Of a stretch of 64,000 nt of DNA, positions 1-10,405 are shown piece after piece. Every line of letters starts with the position of its first letter. The stretch's first letter is position 1. The stretch is taken from NCBI RefSeq assembly GCF_026914185.1, contig NC_070559.1:5687501-5751500 (forward strand), read 5' to 3'. A program made the position numbers and the translations under genes. The notes under the pieces are model-generated. The model worked only from the letters and a program-made list of their open reading frames with translations. It was not told the origin of the DNA and ran no database searches. Source of the stretch: Puccinia triticina (lineage: Eukaryota; Basidiomycota; Pucciniomycetes; Pucciniales; Pucciniaceae).

Positions 1-2057
1 GGTAATTTATGAAGGTGATCAAAGACTTGAAGTTATAAGGCTTGGTGGAAAACAGACTCGAAAGGATGAATTTGAGAAAAGAAACACAAAAAAAAATCAT
101 AAGAGTGTGTAAAAACTAAAAGGTAAAAATTAAAATCAACTCTTTTGCAAGATTTAATTCTGTGTTTCAGTGGAAAGTAAATCCATAGAAAGCAAGAATA
201 TAGTAAAAGCGTGGTTATGAATGAGAAAAAATTGAATCTTGGTGGATGAGCAGTCTGCAGTCAGAATGGGGAGATCACAGTGGAAGAATGTCATATTTAC
301 TGATAAATGATACACTCAACTGCCTTTGTGGACTTTAAAACAAGTGGTGAAGTACCTCTGCAAGGAGAAAGTAAATTCAAGGATGATAACACAGCTAAAA
401 AAATACTTAACAATTAGGCCAGAAGCTAGAAAAATAGTTGATGTGATGTTGAATTTACATCTTTATGGGTATTGAAATGAACAGCCCTCCCATCATTCAT
501 TGACAGCTAGTGCTGTGATGTATTTCAAAGAGGAAGCTGGTGAGATGCCATAGCCGGAATCAAAATTAATAATATCCCCACAACACACAAGATTCTATAC
601 ACAAAACAGGTGAAATTTTCAGTGACACAGCTGTCTTTTGAGGGGTTATGCAGGGTAAAGGTTATAAATATTCATACAAGCTCTTGTAAGTCAAAATTTA
701 GGAGGATATAAAAAACATAGAGGAAGCATATTCACCAGTTGTTCCAGTTTTGTTTGTTGTGTATACAAGTAGTTTTACATAGATGTTTGAGCATGGCAAT
801 GAGCCCACATTGCCTTGCTTTTGGGGGTGGTGATTGGTGTTGGGAGATCCTTGGGCAGACATGATTGAGGCAGGTAAGTTGAATCTAAACCTGAAGGGTG
901 TTGAAGGTTGATAATGGAGATGCTGATAGTGTTATTGTTGGTTGAAGTTGATTCTAAAAGCAGGAGGTTGATTTATAAAGAAAGGAGTATGAGGATGTGT
1001 AGGTAAAAAGTAGTATGTAGCTGATGGTAAGAGTGTTACTAGAGCTGAAGATATCTGAAGTATAGAAAAGGCCACTGTTGGGACACCACTTGTGGAACTA
1101 CTCAAAGGGGAGAATAGAGCTTGGAAGGGAAATGGATAGCAACACTAGTACTAATGTAAGCTATGCAAGGGTGCTGATGAGGCTGCCTTCCTGACTAATG
1201 CTGAGGGGATGAGAGTAACACTAAGAAAAAGAAGAAAAGGTGTGGCTGATTTCTGCTTGATCTTAGGAGCTAGTACTATGAGCTTAACTACTGACTACTG
1301 AGGGTAAGAGAGTTGGAGCAGTGGTTGAAAGGGGGGGAAAGCAATGGGCAATGGTTCAATGGCAATGGGTTGATGAGAATGGGCACTTATAATTTCTGTA
1401 TCTAAAATTATCTATAAATTCTGCATAGGGTACAAGTAAGGGGAGGGTGAAGACAGTTCTTATAGTAAGGAGGGATGAGCACAGACAATGAGGAGTTCTG
1501 GCTATGGGAAGGAAGGTTTGTACAAATAAGGAAGAGTGATGTGAACATAGTAACAGTATGTAATGATGAGCAATGCTGAAAGGGGAATGCTGGTTATGGG
1601 AATAAAAGAATGTACTAATGGGGAAGAGTGATGAGAACATAGTAACTACTTGTAATGATGAGCACTACTGAAAGAGGTAAGCACAGATCCAATGATGTAA
1701 GGTGTACAATAGGCATAGTACATAATGAGAAATGTATGTAAAGAGTCTAGTATGTGAGAATAAATATGTAAAAGGAATTTACTGTAATGATTCAAGTAGG
1801 TTACTAATGAAATGAGTATTGTAACTAATGAAGAATGTAGGTTGTCTGCAAGTCTTATATCCTTTATAACTACTGAACCATTGAAGATAAGAGGGTACTA
1901 TGTACGAGTGACTATAGGTAAAATTTGGCGTAGAATCTGAATATGCAATAATAATGAGGTATTTGTGAAGGGTTATGGGGAAATGGGCAATGTAATGATG
2001 AATATATGTAAAGAAAAGCAATAAAATACTACTTATGGTTTGGAATGGAGCACCACA
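1..2057 (-). mobile_element. Unidentified AT-rich insert ending in the Copia 1 RT gene
   Basis: The Copia 1 reverse-transcriptase frame stops matching its family right after the Val-Ala-Val-Gly residues near 2058. Read on the minus strand, the sequence from 2057 starts TGTGGTGCTCC, an LTR-like 5'-TG terminus. I therefore infer a retroelement or LTR inserted in minus orientation, with its other end left of the window. The stretch is AT-rich and has no long conserved frame; the minus-strand frames of 80-94 codons are low-complexity. A 92-bp tandem repeat lies inside it. Identity is unknown; a simple deletion junction is the alternative. Confidence 0.35.
1474..1690. repeat. 92-bp tandem repeat, about 2.4 copies
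   Basis: Units start with GATGAGC at 1474, 1565 and 1657. Each carries a GGTTATGGGAA-type block, then GAAGAGTGATG(T/A)GAACATAGTAA and TGTAATGATGAG. The third unit is partial. Units differ at many positions, so this is an old duplication. Confidence 0.7.
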
Positions 2058-2879
2058 CCGACTGCAACGTAGCTCAGGCCTCCTATTGTTGATAAGAAGT
2101 CTCTGCTGTTGATACCTTGTTCATCAGGGTCGGTGTTCGCAGTGTAGCCTTCAGGGAGCGGTGATGAGTGACGAGTAACACCGTCCCACCGTTCTTTCAG
2201 GATTTTTTTGATCAGGTTTGGTTGTGTTAGCTCAAAACCCTCCGCCGTGCAAGAGATTTTCACACCAACCATACTCGTGAGGCCTTCATTCCATTTGATC
2301 TCTAGGCTGCCTTTCAATTGAGATTCGAGTAGTTTGAGGGCCGCATCAGAAGAACCGGTGACAATTCCGTCATCAACGTGGACCCAGATTATCAATTTGT
2401 TGTCCTTGTTACTCAGCGTATAGACACTCGAGTCGTAATAACTAGATACATAGCCGAGATCAGCTAGTGTCTTACTGAGATGCTTCCACCAGCATCGTGC
2501 AGCTTGCTTTGTTCCATAAAGCGCCCGCTGCAGAGGACAAGCTTCATCGCCGCCCACTTCTAAACCTTCAGGCGCCTGTACCCAAACCTCTTTGTCAATA
2601 GGGGCATTGAGGTATGCCGCCACAAAATCGAAATTATAGATAGGCCAATTATGTCTGGCAGCGACGGATAGGAGAACTCTCATCAACGTGAAGGTGGCAG
2701 TCGGTGCAAACGTGTGCGCAAAATCCGTCCCTTCTCGCTGGTTGAAACCTTTTGCAACGTATCGGGCTTTATATTTGACCGAGCCATCTGGATTCGTCTT
2801 TTTCGCAAACACCCATCTTGCTCCCAGTTTTCGTCGATTGTTAGCCAAGCGACGGACAGTCCAAACTTGCTTCCTCCGC
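2058..2879 (-). pseudogene. pol: Copia 1 reverse transcriptase, 3' portion
   Basis: This encodes the Ty1/copia RT domain (RVT_2 family), which copies the retrotransposon RNA into DNA. Visible family blocks include GARWVFAKK, ARYVAKGFNQREGTDF, FAPTATF, FDFVAAYLNAPIDKEVWVQ, ALYGTKQAARCWW and the active-site block WVHVDDG with both aspartates. The frame breaks after the SYVAVG block where the 1-2057 insert begins, so RNase H is absent. At the other end it is cut by the 5' LTR of G1 at 2880; its upstream codons resume at 10406. The active-site block is better preserved here than in Copia 2. Family assignment is secure; the gene is not functional. Confidence 0.9.
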
Positions 2880-3475
2880 TGTGGTAGACGGAAAAGTGGA
2901 AAAATAAAAAGTTTTTTTCTATGCCACATAATTACTCATATTAGACCTCAAGATACCATCAAATGGACCCAAGAAATGGATTCTACGGCCAATTCCACCC
3001 CTAGTCACCACTGGAAGCACCCCTGGACCCCCTCTAGTGTGGAAGTTACACCCCACCAAACACCTATCACACGGCCAGCCCCAGTAACCCAGCTGTCACC
3101 TGCCCCAACCCAAGTTTCACAGTAGTACACTTATACATATCACAGGATACAAACATACATCTCCCTGTCAGGCTACACTCATTACATATTAACTACATAC
3201 ACTCCTTTATATACATAGGATGACATCATTTACACTGTTTCTGCAGCCTCAGACTTTGTGTTTACACTAATTCCCCCTGTATGAAAGCTCATGCAGTCTA
3301 CTGTCACCTCATGCATGCGTTAGAAGGTTCTTTTGTATATTCTGACACCATCCATGCGCCCCTGAGGGGTTATGACATCATTTGTATCTACTCCCACCAG
3401 CTAAAATCCCTCACCCTGTTTTCTAGATTAGCTGAAACCCTAACCCACAAGCCCCTTTGGGGCTCCACTTTTGTC

Positions 3476-3482
3476 TATAAAA
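3476..3482 (+). promoter_or_regulatory. TATA box of the G1 LTR promoter
   Basis: TATAAAA is followed by a pyrimidine-rich CTCTCTCCACCCCC stretch, the usual layout of an LTR promoter. The same box is at 10082-10088 in the 3' LTR. Transcription is inferred to start about 30 bp downstream. Confidence 0.65.
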
Positions 3483-3673
3483 GGAGCTCTCTCCACCCCC
3501 AGTGGTTTGCTCCCCAGTTTCTCACCCAGAACTCACAAGTCACCCAACACTCATCCACACTCAAATCCTAAAACCCTTATAACAACAATTCAACCCTTAT
3601 AACAAAGTAATTGAAAAAATTACACGTTGCCAGTCAAACAGATTTCATCTGGAACAGACCAGACCTATCACTT

Positions 3674-3699
3674 AATAAAACTTGCCAAGCTGAGCTTGG
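3674..3699 (+). terminator. Polyadenylation signal and hairpin in the G1 LTR
   Basis: AATAAA at 3674-3679 is followed by a perfect 6-bp hairpin, CCAAGC-TGA-GCTTGG, at 3685-3699. The pair recurs at 10280-10305 in the 3' LTR and, inverted, in the related solo LTR near 57800. The conservation suggests a role in 3'-end formation. Confidence 0.6.
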
Positions 3700-3877
3700 T
3701 GGGTCTTGTTGACTGATAACAGAAGGGCAGAGCTTGCAACTCCATCATACCCTTCACCATTCAGCAAAAGGGTTTCATTACCACCTTTTGAGTCTTACAA
3801 GGGAGTCCCCAACGTGATCAGATAACCCTGTTTGATCAACCACATGTAACAAACTTCAATTCAACCCAAAGTAATTG

Positions 3878-4375
3878 CCAAGGGATCTCAATCGTGCCGG
3901 TGAAAAAGGATCAAGCCATCAACAACTCTAGTACGGACAGTGGCATATTCATTTATTCCGTTGGACAACTAGTCAACTTTTGAACCATCCCAGGAACCAA
4001 TCTCAACTCAAGCCAGAAGGAGTTGTCAAAGGATCTGAACTTCTAGCGGCGAAAAGAATCAAATTTATCAAAAAATCTAGAACAATCAACAGCATATTCA
4101 GTTATTCTGTTGGAAAACTAGTCGACTATTAGGAACCATCTAAGGAACCAATTACAAACCTCTGAAAGGAACACATAACTACCAAACCTGAAAGGAGTGT
4201 TTTGAAGGAAGCAGCTAATTATATACTGGAAGACGGTGTGTAGTACCCAAGGATCCGGATAATTAGATACTGTTAGAAGAAAACTCTGGAGCCAACTCGA
4301 AGGAAACAGCCAATTATATACTGAAAGACGGTGTGTAGTACCTAAGGATTCAGATAATTAGGATACTGTTTGAAG
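3878..4375 (+). repeat. Two degenerate tandem repeats in the G1 leader
   Basis: A ~147-bp pair (about 3878-4022 and 4025-4165) shares AGG-ATCT, CATATTCA-TTATTC and GGAACCAAT blocks. A 95-bp pair (4204-4298 and 4299-4375) shares CAATTATATACTG, AGACGGTGTGTAGTACC and GATAATTAG. They occupy the untranslated leader between the 5' LTR and gag. Confidence 0.65.
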
Positions 4376-4416
4376 AGCCCTCCCAGCACGGTAAAGTTAT
4401 TTATATCAATATTAAA

Positions 4417-4432
4417 CCCCCCCCCCCCCCCC
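4417..4432 (+). repeat. C16 homopolymer
   Basis: Sixteen consecutive cytosines lie in the G1 leader upstream of gag. Length may vary or be mis-sequenced; it is outside coding sequence. Confidence 0.85.
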
Positions 4433-4547
4433 AATTTGCCCTGGTGAAGAGACCAGAGACCAGATATTATTGTTTCTTTTTCAGAGCACAGTAACAGTTA
4501 CCAAGGATTGTCGTATTAATGAAACTACGGAATCAACAAGAATCAAC

Positions 4548-6617
4548 ATGAATTTATTGTTTGGCGTACCAGATTTTGAAGATACAGTTCTTCCAGAAAC
4601 CACTTCAAGGAAAAGGCCTTTTACGGGAACTCCAGCTATGATTAGGAATATGGAAAATACAATGTCAACTTGGCCAAGGAAAGACAAAGGGAAAGGACGA
4701 GAGAATCAATTCAGAGATCCTGCTGAAGAAAACTTACGTGACTCTGATGAAACTCAACAAAACCAGAATATTCCACTCAGAGGCACTGTGTCACATCAAC
4801 AACCATCTGCTTATGGAATCAACAAGAATGAAGCCATTCAAGAAACTAAATATCAACACCAATTTCAACAAAGACAACATTCAGAACATCATCAATATCA
4901 ACAAACAACATATTATCAACATCAACCAATACCTTATCAACAACCAAGTCTATCATACCAAGAATCCGGTTATCCACCAGGAATCATTGATGACGATGAA
5001 TTATTCTACGATGGAAATCGATTCTTTGACTTCCTACGGAGATACAAAAGGGCAGCAGATTGGTTTGGTTCAACAAAATTCCAAAGAGCTCTTCAGATTG
5101 GACGATTCATACAAACAGAGGAACTGAAGTGCCAAATTGAGGATATGGACGGTTACGAAGAATGCGACTGGGATACCCTGCGTAAGGAAATGATTGACAC
5201 CTGGGGAGAATTTGATCCTTCAGTTTTGTACACCAAGAAGGATCTATTCAAGATAGCAGAACAACAGGCCCAACAAGGAATCTTAACCTACCAGGCTTAC
5301 AGAAAATATCTTGGAACATTCAACACAATGCTTGATTACATGATGGAATCCTACCAGGTTTGGGAGAAAGAAGAAGCCAGTGTTTTATTCTTAAGTTCCT
5401 TTTCAAGAGAAAGTCAGGACAACATCAAACAAACCTTATTCAATAACGGCCAGCTTCAAAAATGGAAAAGTGGGAAATATGAAGTTACTGAATGGAATCA
5501 CCTGGTTGCCGCTGCAGAAATGAAAGTTATACAGATAGAGGAATACTTCTGGAAACAAATCCAAACTATGCAGCAAGAACTTTTGGAACTCCAAAAACAA
5601 TCAAAGGCGCTAGACTTACCTCCGGATTACAACCAGCAACTCAAATTCACAGAAGAACCAAGTGAACATGAACCGGCCTTGGAAATCACACAACCTGTTA
5701 TGGATGTTTTGGAACCAATAACAGATAATTCAGAACCTGTTACAGAAACGGAAACTTACTCTCAGGAATTGGTTTTTGAGCAAGCGGCCTCAACAATTCA
5801 CCTACAGGATATGGTGGTGAACCAGAAATCAGTGTCAAACTTAATGGATACGCCAATGGAGCTTAAACACTTTGTTATTAACATACCAGAATTTGGCTCC
5901 AATGATGTGGATATGACAATCAGCATGGATGAAGAAGAAATCTTGGATCAATCTATTCAACAAAACCAAATTGTGGATCATCAGACACCTCAAATCAACA
6001 ATCATGACTCACAAATTGAAGATTCTATCCTTACAGAAACAACAGTTCAGGATCCTCAATTTTCTCACATCCCGACTATAGTTTTGATTGAAGATATCAA
6101 CAAACCAGGAAGCAAGATTTTCAACAAGCACCTCTTTAAACCTCACTTGGATCAACAAGAAGAAATTTTCAACAAACTGTCCCTTCAAGCCCCAGGACCC
6201 ACAGATACAGACCCTGGAGAAAATGAAGGCAAGACTATCAGTATATGCAACCCAAGTATTAGTACTACTACAGATCTCAACCCAACAGACTCACAAATTC
6301 CAATTGGTCCAAATCCAATCTGTACACCCTCTGAAGACATGTTTATCTTGCCGCCCGCACCGGTTCCACCAGATATTAACTCAACAACAACAAATTCAAG
6401 TTCCAAACACAATGAATACCATTCAGAACCTAAACAAGAATTGAAAGGATCAATCAATGATCTATATCATCTTGAATCACAAAGGAATCAATTTGTTTGC
6501 TTATTTTACTCACTCAGGAAGCTCCTGGTTCAACCGTCACTGAAGATTCCGCCCGACCGCTTTGGACAACTTCAGACACACTTCAACCGCCCAAGGCTCC
6601 TTGTTGGAATTGGTTAA
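4548..6617 (+). CDS. gag: Gag-like protein of G1
   Basis: A 689-codon frame opens at the first ATG (4548); the frame is open upstream to 4470 only with a non-ATG start. After a Gln/His/Tyr-rich segment (residues ~95-150), residues ~150-370 form a helical domain typical of retrotransposon capsid proteins, with blocks FFDFLRRYKRAADWFG, WDTLRKEMIDTWGEFDPS and an LFLSSFSRESQDNIK-type element. The C-terminal half is acidic and low in structure. I see no CCHC zinc knuckle and no protease motif, which is unusual for a Ty3-type Gag and may explain dependence on a partner. The function, coating RNA into particles in the cytoplasm, is inferred from position between LTRs and fold-like features, not from a diagnostic motif. 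Confidence 0.7.
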   Translation: MNLLFGVPDFEDTVLPETTSRKRPFTGTPAMIRNMENTMSTWPRKDKGKGRENQFRDPAEENLRDSDETQQNQNIPLRGTVSHQQPSAYGINKNEAIQETKYQHQFQQRQHSEHHQYQQTTYYQHQPIPYQQPSLSYQESGYPPGIIDDDELFYDGNRFFDFLRRYKRAADWFGSTKFQRALQIGRFIQTEELKCQIEDMDGYEECDWDTLRKEMIDTWGEFDPSVLYTKKDLFKIAEQQAQQGILTYQAYRKYLGTFNTMLDYMMESYQVWEKEEASVLFLSSFSRESQDNIKQTLFNNGQLQKWKSGKYEVTEWNHLVAAAEMKVIQIEEYFWKQIQTMQQELLELQKQSKALDLPPDYNQQLKFTEEPSEHEPALEITQPVMDVLEPITDNSEPVTETETYSQELVFEQAASTIHLQDMVVNQKSVSNLMDTPMELKHFVINIPEFGSNDVDMTISMDEEEILDQSIQQNQIVDHQTPQINNHDSQIEDSILTETTVQDPQFSHIPTIVLIEDINKPGSKIFNKHLFKPHLDQQEEIFNKLSLQAPGPTDTDPGENEGKTISICNPSISTTTDLNPTDSQIPIGPNPICTPSEDMFILPPAPVPPDINSTTTNSSSKHNEYHSEPKQELKGSINDLYHLESQRNQFVCLFYSLRKLLVQPSLKIPPDRFGQLQTHFNRPRLLVGIG

Positions 6618-9473
6618 ACAATTATCATTTTCCTCTTTTCTAAATCATCACAAACAGATATCAGCTCTAAATTCTGAAACTCTTGGGGCTTAAATCTTGA
6701 GGAACTCACATTCTTTCAAAAAGTCACTCTTTCATCACCGCCCTCCCACCATCAATCTCACAGTATTACTTGCCACAATTCAGAATATCTCAAAAGTCTA
6801 TGGAAACCTCCAACTAAATCTACCTCCTCAGCAAGAGTTTAAACGGCTTATCCACACTCGTTTTTGAAAACCACACTCTTTTTTTTACTATCTTTTTTCT
6901 TTTCTTGCTTACAAATAACTCACTTTCTTTGAGGTTGAGGATAACCTTATAAGTTGGGGGAGGGAGCTTTCAACTTCATTCTGGGAGTCGGGGTTTTTCA
7001 ATTTCATGGTAAAAAGGATCAGCAGAAACAACAGGATCAACGCTATACTGGGTCAACATTATTGGTTACACAGCTTTTGTTACACATGATTAGTCTTGGG
7101 AACAAAGGATGGCAGCTTCAGATACAAACAGCGTCGCGGCCCTCCGATAAACAAGATAGCCTCACATATGTTTGTCTTAAGAACGATTGGTCGGACAAAA
7201 ACTGAGCTATCATCATGAAGAGCGATGAGAGAGACTGGCGACGAGCATTTTAATGGGTTGATAATCGGAATAAACAAACAATCTAACTTATGCACCACAG
7301 TACGGTCTGGACAACATGGTAGTAAGACAACTAGTCAAAATGAGGACCGATGTGTTATGGGTGAGGATGAGGTTGTGGTTGAGGACAGAGGAACGATTTG
7401 AGGCGAGGCGGACCTTTTTTATACCCTTGCAAAACCCTCGGTAGACACACGGGGGGAGGCACTCGAACCATGAGGCAATGACGTTGATGCAGGATGGCTC
7501 AGCCCATGTCAAATACAAAGAATCTGCAGGACTAGCCTGCAACTAGGCTGGAGCGCAGACTGGGATCGTTCGACCAGCGGCAGCAATGCTGATCGGGAGC
7601 TGTCAGCATATTAAGAAGAAAAAAAAGATGAAGAAACGATTGCTTAGTCTTGCCATCTTAGCACCTGCGATGACGCACTACAAAGAGGAAAGAACCAGAG
7701 GCAAGGCAAACATTTAATACCCTTGCGAAACCCTTGGTAGACACCGGGGGGGAGGCACTCGAATCCGAACTCCTCATCAGGCAAGGACATAAGTACTTGA
7801 AACCTCGTTTGACCTTGTTCGATAAGCAGCAATGATGCGCATTGGAAGTTGTTAGAAGATCTAGAAGAACGAGACAAAGAGATGGTCGTCAGTCTCTCCG
7901 TCTTAGCACCGGTCAAAAGAAAGGAATATAATTTGGATACACAAATGAAGCTGTCTTTTTCTTTCCTTCTTCTTGACGGAAACCAAGAAGAACGGTCAGA
8001 ATAAGGAAAGAGAAACCACCCACCCAAAAGGACAAAGACGGTCCGAGGCTCGAACCAGTCGACTTGAGAATCAAAGCCCTCATTGAGCGCCGGTGACGTA
8101 GTTGAAGAGGTCGGAAGATCGGCGAAGTCGAAGGGCTGGGTGCTGGCAGAGGACGAGATGTAAGGATGTATCAATACACCACGGGTGAAGATTCAAAGTT
8201 TCCATCCAGAAAATTTACTGGATGGTAGGAAAACCCGAAAACCAATTGGAATCGTTCCGGTATGGTTGAAGGACCGAAAACCGATTGGACTGCTTCCGGT
8301 ATGGTCAAAGTACCGGAACCATTCCGATCGCAATTTGGGTAGCGTCCAAAATGGAATGAAGTCGAAATTGATTTGACTTCATTCCAGGAAACAGACCATT
8401 CCGGTTTTTTTCCTGGATTTTCCCCGGAATATTTCCAAATATGGCTGACCACACCTCACAGAAGCATGGTCCTATATATATAACAGCGCCCCCATACCAC
8501 AGTGTGTCTGGGGCAGTTGGCAAGGAGCTAATTAGTTGGGGTGGATCAGAAGCATGTTGCATGTTCAAGCCTCCCTTTTGTCCACCCACCTTGCCGAAAC
8601 CTTTTTTTGAGCCCTCCAAAACCTGCGACGGCCCGTAACCATTCCGAATTGCACACGAAAGCACTTCGGAAGTGCGTTGGGGATCCAAAATAATTTTGGA
8701 TTGCCTTCCAGTAGGGTTCCTGGAATTTTCCAGTGAAAACGCCGACCGTCTGGCGACGGTCCCCCCTTGCAGGCAGACCAACCGAAATGATATTGGCTGG
8801 CAATCGAAATCATTTCGTTGAGCTTCGCCCGTGGTGTACCCCCTATGGGGTAAGGTCGATATACATACACATACCCCCCCCAGGCGGGGTAGGGAGTAGA
8901 CACTCGAGACCCAAACCACCCTGTACATTCGCAGCACCGCAGTCCTCTTGTCGGATTATGCGGAATCCAACAAGACAACTGCGGCGCGCTGGATGAACCC
9001 CTTGGGACCCTAATAACTTCGGGCGGGTACGATCAGCACTATGTACTCGGGCCCGAAGCCCGACCAACCAGTCATCGGAGGCGGGTGCGAGTCCCCGATC
9101 ACTACTCGACATCCGAGGCCCGCGGCCTCGACAGCGCGCACCCTAAGGCGCTGAAACAGTAGCTGCGGCCGCCATCACAGCACAAGCATCACTACTGCGC
9201 AACTGCGGACTGCGGACTGCGTACTGCGCGCAACACTTTGACTCCCAGAACCAACAAAAAGATCTTGTCAAGAAAAATCCCAAAATTGACAGAAATCAAT
9301 TTTTTGGCCAATTTTCACCCTGCGCAGCCTCTCAAGCCATGTGGCCCAGAAGACGTCAAAATGGCCAATTCTCCAAGAATCCTGCAAATCACCGCCTAAA
9401 TTCACCATGTCACAGGTTCAAAAGTTGACAGAAAGCACTTTTCACGTCAAAATTGTCTGGGGACAGACAATAA
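6618..9473 (+). other. G1 internal non-coding segment with captured-looking sequence
   Basis: No family was recognised here. The sequence TTGGGGGAGGGA at 6954-6965 resembles the true polypurine tract at 9474-9485, as if 2.5 kb had been added between two tracts. The added part contains a duplicated block, a GC-rich segment (8890-9200), and short inverted elements such as CACTTCGGAAGTG near 8663. Minus-strand frames exist (7644-8174, 176 codons) but match nothing I know. Confidence 0.5.
7421..7765. repeat. Duplicated ~50-bp block, 296 bp apart
   Basis: The block 7421-7470 (ATACCCTTGC-AAACCCT-GGTAGACAC then GGGGGAGGCACTCGAA) recurs at 7717-7765 with few changes. Weaker similarity continues downstream (TTAGTCTTGCCATCTTAGCACC near 7645 versus CAGTCTCTCCGTCTTAGCACC near 7890). 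This is an old tandem duplication of a ~300-bp unit. Confidence 0.6.
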
Positions 9474-9485
9474 GTTGGGGGAGGA
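9474..9485 (+). other. Polypurine tract of G1
   Basis: GTTGGGGGAGGA directly abuts the TG of the 3' LTR at 9486. This is the expected plus-strand priming site for an LTR element. Confidence 0.8.
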
Positions 9486-10405
9486 TGTGGTAGACGGAAA
9501 AGTGGAAAAATAAAAAGTTTTTTTCTATGCCACATAATTACTCATATTAGACCTCAAGATACCATCAAATGGACCCCAGAAATGGATTCTACGGCCAATT
9601 TCACCCCTAGTCACCACTGAAAGCACCCCTGGACCCCCTCTAGTGTGGAAGTTACACCCCACCAAACACCTATCACACGGCCAGCCCCAGTAACCCAGCT
9701 GTCACCTGCCCCAACCCAAGTTTCACAGTAGTACACTTATACATATCACAGGATACAAACATACATCTCCCTGTCAGGCTACACTCATTACATATTAACT
9801 ACATACACTCCTTTATATACATAGGATGACATCATTTACACTGTTTCTGCAGCCTCAGACTTTGTGTATACACTAATTCCCCCTGTATGAAAGCTCATGC
9901 AGTCTACTGTCACCTCATGCATGCGTTAGAAGGTTCTTTTGTATATTCTGACACCATCCATGCGCCCCTGAGGGGTTATGACATCATTTGTATCTACTCC
10001 CACCAGCTAAAATCCCTCACCCTGTTGTCTAGATTAGCTGAAACCCTAACCCACAAGCCCCTTTGGGGCTCCACTTTTGTCTATAAAAGGAGCTCTCTCC
10101 ACCCCCAGTGGTTTGCTCCCCAGTTTCTCACCCAGAACTCACAAGTCACCCAACACTTATCCACACTCAAATCCTAAAACCCTTATAACAACAATTCAAC
10201 CCTTATAACAAAGTAATTGAAAAAATTACACGTTGCCAGTCAAACAGATTTCATCTGGAACAGACCAGACCTATCACTTAATAAAACTTGCCAAGCTGAG
10301 CTTGGTGGGTCTTGTTGACTGATAACAGAAGGGCAGAGCTTGCAACTCCATCATACCCTTCACCATTCAGCAAAAGGGTTTCATTACCACCTTTTGAGTC
10401 TTACA
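9486..10405 (+). repeat. G1 3' LTR
   Basis: A 920-bp copy of 2880-3799, followed by the CCGC target duplication (10406-10409) and then by Copia 1 coding sequence. TATA lies at 10082-10088. Confidence 0.93.

Larger units (their letters stand above)
2880..3799 (+). repeat. G1 5' LTR
   Basis: A 920-bp repeat with TG...CA ends, matching 9486-10405 with about six substitutions. It holds the promoter (TATA at 3476) and an AATAAA signal at 3674, so U3, R and U5 can be placed roughly. A 96-codon frame (3281-3571) is present in both LTRs but looks like chance. Confidence 0.93.
2880..10405 (+). mobile_element. G1: complete gag-only (TR-GAG-like) LTR retrotransposon
   Basis: Two 920-bp direct repeats begin TGTGGTAGACGG and end AGTCTTACA, bounding 5.7 kb of internal sequence. 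CCGC at 2876-2879 recurs at 10406-10409 as a 4-bp target duplication. A purine tract abuts the 3' LTR. By eye the LTRs differ at about six positions (roughly 99.3% identity), so insertion was recent. The only substantial coding frame is a Gag-like ORF at 4548-6617. There is no protease, RT, RNase H or integrase, so movement would need pol from another element. I could not recognise a tRNA primer site after 3799. Confidence 0.9.

Noticed and set aside
2051..2057. TGTGGTGC at 2057 as a copy of the G2 LTR
   Set aside because: Similarity ends after about ten bases; the following sequence differs.
3281..3571. 96-codon frame present in both G1 LTRs (3281-3571 and 9887-10177)
   Set aside because: The LTRs are almost identical, so conservation between them is not evidence of coding; it spans the TATA box and has no recognisable domain.
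3800..3860. A tRNA primer-binding site after the G1 5' LTR
   Set aside because: A GTTATC/ATCACGTT resemblance to a tRNA D-arm is too weak, and no CCA complement lies at the LTR edge.
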